From positions 39,124,001 through 39,184,000 of the forward strand of contig OX485804.1 in NCBI GenBank assembly GCA_950295325.1: a DNA stretch of 60,000 nt, written 5' to 3'. A program made the position numbers and the translations under genes. The notes beneath the pieces were generated by a model. The model was given only the letters and a program-made list of their open reading frames with translations, was not told the origin of the DNA and did not search any database. Source of the DNA: Polytrichum commune. Lineage: Eukaryota; Streptophyta; Polytrichopsida; Polytrichales; Polytrichaceae. Of the stretch, positions 21,301 to 31,604 are shown in pieces; the first letter of the stretch is position 1, and every line of letters starts with the position of its first letter.

Positions 21301-23112
21301 TGGGGGGAGAACACTATGTTTTCGTAACCCGTCATGATCTTGTTCACCAGCGCGGTCGGCCGGTTCAAGAAGGCGGCGTCATGGTTTTGGAACACCTCTC
21401 TTGCCACCTCCGCGGTCGATACCACAATGCACGGCCGGCTTCCTAAACATCATGATTCATGTCGGGAAGGGATCAATTAGGATTCATCAGCACTTGACGC
21501 GTGAAGTGTCGATTTTGAAGGTTACAGATGTACGTGGCTAATCCGGCACGCCTCATGTGAAACGGAGAGAAAGACGAATCCAGTGTTGCCACGTACCAGC
21601 GTGGATTAATAACGATGTTGGTTCATTTTCAAGTTGGCCCCTGTCGCTATGGAGTCCCGAAACGGGCATTACAAGAAGATTCATCAACACTCCACCTGGA
21701 GTACTAATTAAGGTGGATATGCGTGCCTGATTTGGGTCCTCATGGTAAATGGACAAACAGACGACTCCGGTGTTGCCACCAACGTGAATAATGGTGTTAG
21801 TCTAAGGGTGGGTTTCCATGTCCGTCGTTGACCCACTGGAGTGGATTCTAGGGGGTAGTGGGTATGATGTGTTCTCATGAAGATACCGAGAGCAACCAAA
21901 CAGCCACTTTCCGGTTGTCTTCTGGAGGGCTATGAATAAAAACGAGATTCATTGTTTCAAAATACTGTATACATATCAAAATCATCACCAAAACAGAAGT
22001 TTCTATTGTTTCTCAATCTTTGAGTACAAGAAAAAATACCCATTTCAAGAGACACCCTGCTCTTAATGACCACCAACCCATCACCAACGATCAGGCAAGA
22101 AAATATAGTGGTAACCTCAACAGAGTGTGTATAACTAGGCCCACGAGGACTACCAGGTGAATTAGCAGGTGCAGGAGAGGGAACATCGTGAACAAGTTTA
22201 CCACAAGGGATTTTTCCGTTTGAATCGTCCGCATCAGTTCCTTTAGACTGATCATCGACCCATTTCTAGCAGAAAAAATGGCGATGTTTTTTTCGTAACA
22301 ATTATTGAGCCGGATATATTGCTACATCCTATAGTGCACTGATCGTAGATAGAGTGCTCAACCCCAAAGTGGCCCTCCCCAAGAACATCATCAAGAACAC
22401 ATGTTCCGCAAAATAAATCCTCTTTCTGCGAGGTTTACGATGACAGAAGTTCACAATCTATTTCAAATGAGAGCACGGCCGAGGAGCCTCTTGAGAATGC
22501 CATACATGGGCCAAGATGAGGCGTAGAATGGGCGTGTATCCAGCCCCCATACATACTTGGCAGCCTCCCCGAGGACAACTCACACAATCTACGCAAAACT
22601 CTTTTCCCGAGGCCAGGCACCGTCGGTAGTTAGTCGAACTATATACTCTGAACATGACTGATCACACAAACAAAATCCTCCCGGGCTTCATTACGAAAGC
22701 GAGCACGGTCGCGGATGCTTTTGAGAAACGGCACCAACAATAATATCGTATGGTTGAGAATTTGGGTAAGAATCGGCGTACCCAGACGCAGGAACATGAG
22801 GCCACCATACTTGGCAGCCAAGTTACGAAGAGCTCGATGTGGGAGGTCGCCTGCCAGAGAGGGAAAATTGCCTACGATGGGCCAAGGGCGAGGGCCGTTG
22901 GGCAATCTCTTCTTCGGCCGTTTAATTTGGGCAAGAATTCGCCACGCCACCACCACCGCCACTGTCAATACTGCAACCTGCCAAATTATACCTCCTGGCA
23001 TGTCGAAGTAGTTATCACTCGATACTTTGGTGTGACGACTACGATCTAGGCCACCTGCACGCGCTTCGTTCCGATCGGACCCTGAACTATGATAAGTTTC
23101 CATGTCAGCCAT
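18360..23112 (-). CDS. Cytochrome P450, A-type (CYP71 clan-like), four exons, apparently intact
   Basis: Exons 23112-22782, 21442-21088, 19820-19493 and 18998-18360 join with GT-AG introns and consistent phases (1, 2, 0) to 1653 nt, 550 aa. The ATG at 23112 has a strong context (ccgccATGgct). A hydrophobic anchor near residues 43-64 is followed by the Pro-rich hinge PNGPRPWPIVGN, placing the protein on the ER with its catalytic domain in the cytosol. Further signatures are the I-helix AGTET (residues 343-347), K-helix E400-x-x-R403, PERF around R457, and the heme loop PYGVGRRICPG with axial Cys485. The family transfers one oxygen atom from O2 to a substrate using electrons from NADPH-P450 reductase. 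The substrate cannot be read from the sequence. The roughly 40-residue N-terminal extension before the anchor is longer than usual. Intron 2 carries a family-B MITE and intron 3 a TTAA-flanked element. Confidence 0.92.
19052..19284. mobile_element. piggyBac-like MITE (TTAA target) in P450 intron 3
   Basis: A 233-bp segment has perfect 13-bp terminal inverted repeats, CCCTTAAAGGACA at both ends, and is flanked by TTAA on both sides (19048-19051 and 19285-19288). TTAA duplication with CCC-starting TIRs is the pattern of piggyBac-type transposons. It lies wholly inside the intron (18999-19492) and is non-coding. A palindromic coincidence is possible, since TTAA plus the TIR is itself a 17-bp inverted repeat. 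Confidence 0.6.
20777..20984 (+). mobile_element. Diverged hAT-like MITE family B in P450 intron 2
   Basis: The left end TAGTGTCCAGGGAGA and the right end in reverse complement CAATGAACGGGGAGA match the family-B termini. The interior shares the ctagtgtttcca, ttgaatttcaactggttatt and catctgtaacta blocks. Flanking 8-mers tctcttag and tctcctcg differ at two positions, suggesting an old insertion. Confidence 0.7.
21520..21810. repeat. Diverged short duplication inside P450 intron 1
   Basis: The block around agacgaatccagtgttgccac (about 21572) recurs as agacgactccggtgttgccac (about 21758), with related flanking text (catgtgaaac/catggtaaat; cacctggagt/cactggagt). The spacing is about 186 bp. No function is suggested. 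Confidence 0.45.
22455..22575 (-). pseudogene. Partial copy of P450 exon 1 end and intron start inside intron 1
   Basis: Read on the minus strand, this stretch matches the end of exon 1 (GCTGCCAAGTATG, encoding Ala-Ala-Lys-Tyr) and continues through the donor region into intron sequence similar to attctcaa and ccgtgctc in the true intron. It is a diverged tandem duplicate of about 120 bp directly downstream of the real exon end. The duplicated donor context is altered, so it is probably not spliced. Confidence 0.55.
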
Positions 23113-23268
23113 GGCGGTGAGCAGCGAGCACTGAGAATTCAAGTCTGGGAAATTTCAGTGTCTTATGTCAGTCCCGTGCATCACGATTCCCAAGAAATGT
23201 AGAGACCTGCGGCAATCGGGGATTGCCCGCAATGTCCCACTTTCCTGTACAAGGGGAGGAGAGGGGAT
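23113..23268 (-). promoter_or_regulatory. Short upstream region of the P450 gene
   Basis: Only about 155 bp separate the P450 start codon from what looks like the left end of a Tigger-type element. The 5' UTR and core promoter should lie here or within the element. I could not identify a convincing TATA box. Confidence 0.3.
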
Positions 23269-23269
23269 T

Positions 23270-24770
23270 ACAGTCTGACCTCATCAGTGCGACACTCGTT
23301 TATAGGACACGGACACCCTCCATGTTACAACACATTTTTGTGTGACCAAACTTTTTAGTTCAAAACTCCCTTTTTTATACGACTACGACACTCGATAATA
23401 CGATATTTAGAATCTATGTTTTGTCATATTAAAGAGGTAATTAATTCTATTTTTTTTCATTTATGTTATGTACATCTAAAATACATCCATTTTCACTTGG
23501 AAACCACTTGGGAACTTTACTTATCATTAGGAACTTAATGATAATTAGGGTTACTAGTGTAGAATGGACATGGATAGGGTTAGAGTGGCCTCCTTCCTAT
23601 TTTCTCGTCAGATTATGTGCCTAAAGATGTTTACAACATGGATGAGACTGGATTGTATTGTAGAGCATATCCTAAGAAAACATGAGCACAAGGGAAGGTG
23701 AAGGGTCAGAAGTTACAGGATGAGCGTGTAACACTTGCTCTTGCCGTTAGTTCAACTTTGATTGATAAGTTGGAGTTGCTTGTGATTTTTATATGTCTAA
23801 GCAACCACGATGTTTCGGAAGGTGGCAATCTCATGAGTATGTTCGGAGGCACTCAAATAAAACAACTTGGATGACGGGGGATATATTTGAAGCCTAGTAA
23901 CCCATAAACCCTAAACCCTTCAAAGACCAAAATCGAAAGGTGATTATGATTTTGGATAATGCATCTTCACATGTTGTTAGCTTTGCCAAAGTTGGTAAGT
24001 CTCGTGGTTTTTCAACCTTGGAATTGAGCAACATGACTTTGGTATTCCTTCCTCCAAATGTTACAAGCATAGTTCAACCTTTGGATCAAGGTATAATAGC
24101 ATCTTTCAAAATTCAGTACAAGAAGAAACTTTTGCAGTGGGTTTTATCATAATACGATGATGCTACATTGAAGGACTTAACGAAGGTGGTGCTCAACATC
24201 AGACATGCTATCACGTGGAGTTATGAAGTATGGAGTGAGTTGGATGCACAGATAGTCATGAGTTGTTGGAGGAAGGCGCGTATATTACCTGCAACATGGA
24301 ATGTTGATTTTTCCCTAGTTGATGAGAGGGAGAAGAATAGAATGCAAGAAAAATCCAATGAACTTGGTGCTCTAATTTCAAAGTTGCGATTGGGTGATGA
24401 TGAGATGACAATCAAGACTTACGTTCAAATGAAAGGGGAAGAGATTACTGAGCTAGAATTGAGTACTACTGAGTTGGTAGATGTTGCTTTGGGAATCAAT
24501 TATGCACAAGGCTTTGATCTTAATGTTGATCTACATTTAGTAGATGTGGATGATGTTGCTCCACCTATAATAAAGCTTAGTGATGCTAAACGTCATGCAT
24601 CATTGGTGTCTAATTTCTTATTAGACCATTCTTTACATTTTGGTGTGAATGAAATTATTAGTTTTCAAAAGCTAGTAGGGAATTTAGATAAAATGACAAT
24701 TGCTAACTTGGGTAGGCAACACCACAAATCTTTGGACTCCTGTTTCAAGAGTTCTTTAGAATATTTGTTA
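23270..24770 (+). pseudogene. Decayed Tigger-like (pogo superfamily) transposase
   Basis: The plus strand shows fragments of a DDE_1 transposase in order: NMDETGL near 23640, VTLALAVSS near 23730, the second catalytic block ILDNASSHV at about 23950, FLPPNVTSIVQPLDQGIIA near 24050, then MSCWRKARIL near 24260 and a C-terminal LDSCF motif near 24740. An in-frame stop follows the PKKT block, a stretch with a telomere-like cctaaaccctaaaccc sequence replaces part of the core, and a stop lies at 24150. A TA-flanked CAGTCTGACCTC at 23270 resembles a Tigger end; the right end is not clear. The open part after 24168 reads 274 codons but only its first half looks like transposase. Confidence 0.8.
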
Positions 24771-24989
24771 TTTTTTGGAGTTATAAGTTATTATTTCATA
24801 CAATCTATATTGCTTAAACTCGTTGTATATATTTCTAAGCTCATATTGCTTATGTTTTTGTATTCCCTCGATAGTACGACAATTTTACGCCATTTTTTCA
24901 TATTATCAAGAAGACGACACCTCGATAATACATCACTTTTTGTGTTTCCCAAACGTGTTATACTAAAGAGGGAGAACAATATTCTTCTC

Positions 24990-25185
24990 TGACCGTACCT
25001 CTCATCCCTCTAACATGAGAAACCTCACCTCCTATAGGTTTGTTGTCAATTCATCTCATGTAGATTAATTCAAGGTCTTTAAAGCTAATTCTAGTGTCAA
25101 ATGCATAAAAAAAAGGTAACCTCCAGGTTGCATGCTGTTTTAGAACTTTTGTGTTGGATGAATGAGAGGTAGGTACGCTCATATA
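24990..25185. mobile_element. Small repeat, family E (possible MITE)
   Basis: The left end gtacctctcatcc and the right end ggatgaatgagaggtaggtac are inverted relatives. Parts recur at about 35460-35580 (gactaattctag, tggatgagtaagaggtacac) and, inverted, at about 47675-47760. No clear target duplication. Confidence 0.4.
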
Positions 25186-25421
25186 CGATAAGATCTTTGA
25201 GCTAACTTAGTCACTATCCATATTTCTTTTATCATCAAGTGATTATTTTATTAAATATATCGGTTATTTCTTCTACTTTTTGTTTATTCTAGAATTAGGT
25301 TTGGTTGATTTCCTATAGTTTACATTTTGAATCGGTAATTTGGGAAAATGAATCGGCTCTCCTATAACTAGTAGCCGATTTGAGTGACACATGTTAAGAG
25401 TTTAAAAATGGACAACAAAGT

Positions 25422-25833
25422 CTTAGGACCGGTTCGCACGAGTGTCAAGTTCTAAGTTCCAATTTACTTCACATCATCATGTGGAATTTGTGCTGTTGAG
25501 AGCATGAAAGTTGGTACGTACCAGTTCACATGGGGTCTAAGTCGTAAGTCCCAAGTATGACATGAACACCTACATGGAAATACTTTTTCGAGGTGAGGCT
25601 TAGGACTTGTGTTGAGAGTTGCATCAAGCAAAAAGCTAGGCCCAACTCTCAACACAAGTCCCGAGAACTTTTGCATAAAACAATGAAGACTCCATAAAAT
25701 CCATACTTTAGTGGGCTAGCTATTGCCACTCAAAATCTTGGACTTGCATGCCTCCATCATGGTGGGAATTGTTGACATGCATGGGCGTAATTGTTATGGT
25801 CATAGTTTGTCCATCGTGTGAACCGGTCCTAAG
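25422..25833. mobile_element. TIR element containing an internal perfect hairpin
   Basis: The ends are inverted repeats: CTTAGGACCGGTTCGCACGA on the left and CTTAGGACCGGTTCACACGA in reverse complement on the right. Inside, GGACTTGTGTTGAGAGTTG (25603-25621) is exactly complementary to 25643-25661, a 19-bp stem with a 21-nt loop. The 412-bp element is non-coding. Similar right-end motifs (gtaaac...cctaag) occur near 28512 and 40490. The target duplication is unclear. Confidence 0.65.
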
Positions 25834-25879
25834 AATGGTCATAGTTGAGAATGGAACAGTGGTAGTGGACACACACTTT

Positions 25880-26640
25880 TGACAAAATATCACTCAAGAT
25901 CCTAGTGTTCCCAAGTCCAACCAGTTACATGTTGATTTCTTTCGGAATTTCCTTGTTATTATATTAAGGTACATTCCATAGATTCTTCTTAAACTAATCG
26001 GCAATTTCCTTAAGTTTTTCAACCTGAACTAGTTATTTATGTAATTAATAGGCACGGGTAGATCACTTAGTGCATTTTAAAAACGACGTGCGGCATAATA
26101 TAGAGAGGATTAAAATTATTTGAAAAAAAAATTATAAAGGAATTCCAAATAATGAAGGGGCCATTAAATGTAGACAATCCCATTATAAGTAAGTTAGATG
26201 AACATAAAACGTGGGCCATTATTTTTTTGTAAAATTAATATAGGGGCTGAAGATAAGGATCCTAGAAGGTATGTTTAGTATGGTATGTAAATGGGTTTAG
26301 GACTCAAATGGATGGATGATAATTGGGATTTCCGTCTGTCTAAAAATGGATGAAAAGGGAACGTGCCGTCGTTGGGGTCGTCTTCCCCACGCCCGTTTAT
26401 TACTTAAAAGGAATAGAGTACAAAAAATTGCAGTGACTTGGACAATATAAGTAATGGAAGGGTGCAAACAAATGGGCCATTTTTGAAATTTAAGTAATTA
26501 TAGGGAGGCTTTAATTCAGCCCTTGAAGGTAAATAGCCCCAAAACAAAAAAAAAAACCCCAGCCGCACGTGGTGCACAAAAATGCCTTAGAGTGATCTAC
26601 CGGTGTTAATAGGTGGATCTCTTTGTTTAGCTGCCCTAAC
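25880..26640 (+). mobile_element. Family-B MITE remnant split by a family-D insertion
   Basis: Blocks gatcctagtgttcccaag, ccaaccagttacatgttga and cggcaatttcct align with the left and middle of family B. The alignment breaks at 26052, exactly where a family-D element begins, and weakly resumes after 26606 (ggtggatctc). Confidence 0.5.
26053..26605 (+). mobile_element. TIR element, family D, copy 2
   Basis: The left end CACGGGTAGATCACTTAGTG and the right end in reverse complement CACCGGTAGATCACTCTAAG form a TIR that continues through CGTGCGGC. Perfect 8-bp direct repeats ttaatagg lie at 26045-26052 and 26606-26613. The 553-bp element is non-coding and AT-rich. Confidence 0.82.
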
Positions 26641-27131
26641 TTCAAATTCAGTTTGAAGCACTAGGATTCCGGCATTAGGAGGCTTAATTCTCAAATCTGA
26701 TGTGGGGCCCATGAACGCAACTCATTAGCTTAGTTATGTTATATAATTGCTAACCAGATGCGACAACTCCCAATATAATCTAACAACCAAGATATTTGTC
26801 TATGGAGTTGGACAGTGCCCATGATAGAGGCAATAAGTACCTTATCTCACAAGCAACCTATACTAGTCTGCCAAAAAGAGACACCACATTGTTAAATGTG
26901 TTCTTTATGGATGAAGACTCATTGTCTGGATGCATTCACGTGATCCATGACCTAAGATGACCATATTGCGAGACATTGTCCACTAACATGGTCCAACGGA
27001 TTTTGCAGTGGGAGAGGCAAAAGAAATGTTGTTATAATAGGTTTTTAATGAATAAAATTTAACTGAAGAGAAGTGAAGACAAGAGAAGACAAGAGAATGT
27101 TGAAACTTCATATTTTTTTCAAAATTGCAAA
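26641..27131. other. No recognised gene
   Basis: AT-rich sequence with short frames only. Confidence 0.35.
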
Positions 27132-27139
27132 TTTTTGGG

Positions 27140-28292
27140 CAGGGTTGTCTATTGTGTCGTGACGGAGGGTAATCCCGGCATAATGTCGTGCCGTCACGAC
27201 ACGTATCCGTCACGACATTATGCCGGATGCTGTCTTTATCCTGACGGACTTGAATTTTACCGATTTTTTTGTGTAATTACATTAACCCAATTCAGACACG
27301 TAGGATTTACAATGTCCACGTGTGATGACATGTCAGCAAAGTAAAGGTAAAGTGGGGAAAATTTTTACTAGAGCCCGTCCGCCCCCCCGTCCGCCCCTGT
27401 TCCCGACCCCGTCCGCTCCGTTCCCAACCCCGTACGCCCTGTTCCCCCCCCGTCCGCGCCCCGTTCCCCCCCCCGTCCGCCCCTGTTCCCGACCCCGTCC
27501 GCTCCGTTCCCAACCCCGTACGCCCTGTTCCCCCCCCGTCCGCGCCCCGTTCCCCCCCCCCCGTCCGCCCCTCCGTCCGCCCCAGTTTTTTTTTTTTTTT
27601 TTTTTATTTCCCCTTCCCCGTCCGCCCCATTTTTTTTTTTTTAAATTTCCCCCCCTTCCGTCCGCTCCCCCGTCCGCCCCAGTTTCCCCCCCCCCCCCCT
27701 TCCCCGTCCGCCCCATTTAAAAAAAAAAATTTCCCCCCCCCCCCTCCGTCCGCTCCCGTTCCCCCCCGTCCGCCCCAGTTTTTTTTTTTTTTTTTTTTTT
27801 TTTTTCCCCCCCCCTTCCCCGTCCGCCCCATTTTTTTTTTAAAAAATTTCCCCCCCCTCCGTCCGCTCCCGTTCCCCCCCGTCCGCCCCGTTCCCGACTC
27901 CGTCCGCTCCGTTCCCCCCCCCGTCCGCTCCGTTCCCGCCCCCGTTCCCGACCCCGTCCGCTCCGTTCCCCCCCCCACCCCCGTCCGCCCCACCCTCGTC
28001 CCCCGTCCGCCCCACACCCTCCTTAGTCGTTTTTTACTACTTTGATTTTAACAAAATGGTAAACAAAATGGCAAAATGATTTACCTGGCGCTAGGCATAT
28101 CCACGACCACATCGGCGTTTTCTGCCACATAGGACGCCACCTTGGCAAGAAGGTAAGTATTTTACCCACCCTAGTCCGTTCCCCCTATGTTGACCCTACG
28201 TGGACCCTATTGTGTCGTGACGGAGGGGTCCGTCACGACACGACACGACATGACGGCACGACACCGTCATGACGTCGCGATAGACAACCCTG
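27140..28292 (+). mobile_element. hAT-like element with perfect 8-bp TSD and a C-rich satellite core
   Basis: The termini are CAGGGTTGTCTATTGTG (left) and CAGGGTTGTCTATCGCG (right, reverse complement). The 8-mer tttttggg flanks both sides (27132-27139 and 28293-28300). Both subterminal regions are packed with tcgtgacgg / ccgtcacga motifs, a palindromic array that could bind transposase. The centre is a CCGTCCGCCCC-type tandem array with long C, A and T runs. No protein is encoded; the long open frames on both strands are low-complexity artefacts. Confidence 0.88.
27371..28015 (+). repeat. CCGTCCGCCCC-type tandem array
   Basis: The motif ccgtccgc(t/c)cc is repeated dozens of times. A longer unit of about 86 bp (starting ccgcccctgttcccgacc at 27391 and 27477) occurs twice. 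The minus strand has runs of 4-13 G at short spacing and could fold into G-quadruplexes. Homopolymer runs make this stretch prone to sequencing error. Confidence 0.85.
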
Positions 28293-28300
28293 TTTTTGGG

Positions 28301-28655
28301 CATATATTAAAAAAAACCAACACATTCACTTTTTGGTTCATGGTCATTGCTATTGGTCCACATCTGGTTACACCTAGTGAGGGGCCCAAAGGCTTTGTAA
28401 ATTGATTTCTTAAGAAATCATACCATGGAAGCTAGATCATTAAGTTGGACCCAGGAAAAAAACCATTTTCCATGGTCCGACTTCATGATCCATGATGTAA
28501 ACCGACCCTAAGAACATAGTGATCATAATTCATGGTATGTTGTTGTCTGCCAACATGACAATCGTGACTATGATTCATGGCATTTTGCTCCCATGTCCAA
28601 CCATGATAAGGTGTACCATTACAGACTAAATAGATAGATGTCCTTATATTTCATA
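28301..28655. other. No recognised gene; possible decayed TIR fragment
   Basis: The motif gatgtaaaccgaccctaag at about 28494 resembles the right end of the 25422 element; no partner was found. Confidence 0.3.
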
Positions 28656-29814
28656 GGGTCCAGCCACGGTTGGGGTACTACTTTGGGGACAAAGGACTTA
28701 AGGACTATGTCGCATTGGATCTCGGCGTTTATCACGATTTACTATTATTTGATCAATAAATTTTAAATAGATAAGTATGTAGTTCATAGGCTTTATCAAG
28801 AAAGATATTATTTCTTATTAAATAATCACCAAGAATGGATAAATTCCCTATGAAATAAGTAGATAAGTCATGAAACTTGTAAAAAGGTCATATGACTTGT
28901 TTGGGCCACATCAATGGCAATTTTTACTATTCAAGTGTACATCACAGGCCAATTTTTTCCTGTTTTGCATCCTAGGACCTTGGTGTAAGTGTCATGTGTC
29001 CATACATATATTTTTTAATGTCCAAATCTAATACTATCCGTTCATTTTTCATGTAGCCATGATTTTATGTATTGTTGGCCATGTTTGGTGCCACATGTAA
29101 AGTTATACAATTGGTATGCAATACATTTTTGGTTCTATTGGTACACACTTGAACGATGATTGTGAGGAAAAAAAATTAGGATCGTTTCGATTAATTTTGT
29201 TGTCCTTTTCATTCCTTAATCCTAAGGTGAACAATTTTGACAGCACCCATGAATGTCCTTTAAGGAATCAAAATGATATCTTAGATGACCCTATTCCTTG
29301 TAAATTAACTTTGTCGGTGTACTCAATATGGAGTATGAAATGTAGGTATGATCCAAAATATGCTCCACAATACAAATCTACGCACATCAAGCTCGGGGGG
29401 GGGTAGTCATTGGTTGGAGTAGCAATATACGTGCGAACAAATGATAGGGTATTTTAAAAACATGGGGGCTAAAAATTATAAATGGACTTAAGAGTAATAT
29501 AGGGTATCAAAAATGGCACTGGACATCTTTAAAGTACTATAGGGTATGGAATAATAGGTAATTTGGAATTATAAGTAATGCAAGCCATTTTTCTATTAAC
29601 CCAAAGTAGAAATTTACATAATGATAGCATGTGAAAAAAAGAAGAGAATTGAAAGTAATACCCCCCTATAAAATAGTGGTTGTTCGCACCTATATCCTTA
29701 ACTTTTCAACACACTGCCCCCCCCCCCCCGAGACATTAAGTATGTAAAGTTGTCTAAAATAATCCTTAAACCGTTAGACACCCAAAAGTAGTACCCCAAC
29801 CGTGAATGCCCCCC
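28656..29814 (+). mobile_element. TIR element, family C, copy 2
   Basis: The left end gggtccagccacggttgggg and the right end in reverse complement GGGGGGCATTCACGGTTGGG match the family-C termini and continue into TACTACTTT. The interior aligns with copy 1 (6601-7353) in opposite orientation, including cacttgaacgatga and tatggagtatgaaatgtagg. Copy 2 is longer because of a nested segment at 29395-29729 and because it keeps a stretch near 28830-28910 that copy 1 has lost. Confidence 0.8.
29395..29729. mobile_element. Nested TIR element inside family-C copy 2
   Basis: This segment is absent from family-C copy 1. Its ends are inverted repeats beginning with a G-run: the left continues tagtcattgg and atacgtgcgaacaa; the right in reverse complement continues cagtgtgttg and ataggtgcgaacaa. 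The exact boundaries in the homopolymer cannot be set. Confidence 0.6.
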
Positions 29815-30101
29815 ATAAGGACTAATGTTTGAGGCAATATTTCTTACTAAATTTTAAAGAATTAATCAAATGTGATGACAATATCTATAATTATGCTAAC
29901 TTGTCTTGACTATAAACATATATAAAGTTCAAAATAAAAACATAACAACTCTTCAAAGGAGTGTCAAGGACTGTGAAAAAAGGGTGTCACGTGACACAAC
30001 TTTGGTATGCCTTATTATGGTTCAACCTTGCCCGTGACGTTGTTCAATTAATATAAGCCACATGCAGAAAGAGTACACTGTGTATGGATACCGTAGTACC
30101 A
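29815..30101. other. No recognised gene
   Basis: AT-rich DNA, short frames only. Confidence 0.35.
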
Positions 30102-30103
30102 TA

Positions 30104-30343
30104 GCTGGTTCGTTCAAAAATAATTCTAAAAATAAAAAACGTAAAAATTATGAAATTATGAAGACAGAAAAACGAAAATAAAATAAAATAATTTTTTACA
30201 ATCTTTTGGTGTTTCTAAGCCATTTAAGGTCATTTTTATTGATTTTTTTGCTAAAAATGAAAATTGAGAAATTCAGTTTTTTGAGAGGCGAACCTTATTT
30301 TTTCAAAATAAATAAATATTCGTTCGCCAGGGGACGAACCAGC
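30104..30343. mobile_element. TA-flanked MITE (mariner/Stowaway-like pattern)
   Basis: GCTGGTTCGT at the left is matched by ACGAACCAGC at the right, with TA on both outer sides (30102-30103, 30344-30345). The 240-bp AT-rich interior is typical of a small Tc1/mariner-type derivative. The TIR is short, so the class is tentative. Confidence 0.5.
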
Positions 30344-30377
30344 TATTGTGTTACGGTAGATGGCACACAAAAACGGC

Positions 30378-30755
30378 AGGTTCATGTGGAGGCCTCACAC
30401 ATTCAAAAATGCCGATTTCGAAACGACGTTTGGTAAGCCACCGTATGATAATTTTGGCCTTGACGTGTGCCTAACTTCGAGGAGCTTGGCTTCAAGGTCA
30501 GTCCCTCTTTCATTGGGTATAAACTGTTTGTTTTCAACTCCAATCCAAGACAACAGTTTTAAATCAAATCTAAATACCATTATTACTGACTAGAGTTGGA
30601 AACAGACGGTTTTAACCAAAAAGAAAGAGGTAGCAACCTTGAAACCAAACTCCTCAAAGTTAGGCACATGCCAAGGCCGAAATTTTAATACCCTTGCTTA
30701 CCAAACTCCATTTTGAAACTGCCGTTCTCAAACGTGTGTGGACTCTAGAGCCCCC
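30378..30755. repeat. Imperfect palindrome of about 375 bp (foldback element)
   Basis: The left arm contains aacgacgtttggtaagcc, ttttggccttgacgtgtgcc and taacttcgaggagcttgg. The right arm in reverse complement reads with close matches (atggagtttggtaagc, tttcggccttggcatgtgcc, taactttgaggagtttgg). Each arm is about 180 bp around a short centre near 30580. Transcription would give a long hairpin. Both arms are diverged, so it is not recent. Non-coding. Confidence 0.75.
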
Positions 30756-31604
30756 TTCATTGGCCTAGATTCAACTCACACCACATGTAACTTATCACCA
30801 TAGTTGTTACATATGATTTTATTTACACTAAATCCTCTTTTTAGTAGGTTGTGTTAAGTATAGTTTCAAACTTTGTTGGAAGCAATGTGTATGTTTGACA
30901 AGTTTCATTTGACGTTCAACTTCAAATCCAAAGTGTCACGTGACGTTTTCAAAAATAAAAATGAATGTTGATAGACATATGCATTTTATTCTAAAAGGTT
31001 ACCTCACTTTTTGGTTACAATTTTTTTTTTTTAAATAATATTTTGAATAATCAAAATACAATCTTGATTTGTAACAAATAAACTATCCTTCGAGCGTAAG
31101 TTTCCTTCGGTCTCGCATGTTTCTCCAAATGTTGAAGATGGTAGCCCAATCCATTGCATCCAATTCAAGCCCACAAAGAGAGACTTGCATAAGAGCAGCA
31201 AGGGTCTTCAAGTTCAACCGCGAAAGTAGCTTTTGATTGCATTTTGTTTGGACAATCCACTCTCATAAATAGGTATACTTGATGGAATAAGTATAACTTT
31301 CTGTCAAAGTTGCATAAATTTAGGCCAATTTGTGTGCCATTCCAAATTGCTACCACATACGTGCCAAGCCTAAAACATCATTTTGTTCTCACACTCATGT
31401 CGAAATGTTTCCGTAAATTCCAGGAATTCTCCCTTACACATATCACTTCCTTCTTTGATGGATTGAAAATTTAACAATATCCTTTCGAGCCACAATTTAG
31501 TATTTGCAATTCAACCATTATCATAGCTTGGTTAATTACGTGTGCTGGAAATTTGGTTGCATTGAATACTGGAAGGTTTGGGAAACGATCATTCAATGTA
31601 TGAA
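30756..31604. other. No recognised gene
   Basis: Only short frames. No exon chain or TIR recognised. Confidence 0.35.

Noticed and set aside
27307-28017. Open frames of 68-137 codons on both strands in the C-rich array
   Set aside because: Pure low-complexity translation of a CCGTCCGCCCC array and homopolymers inside a hAT element.
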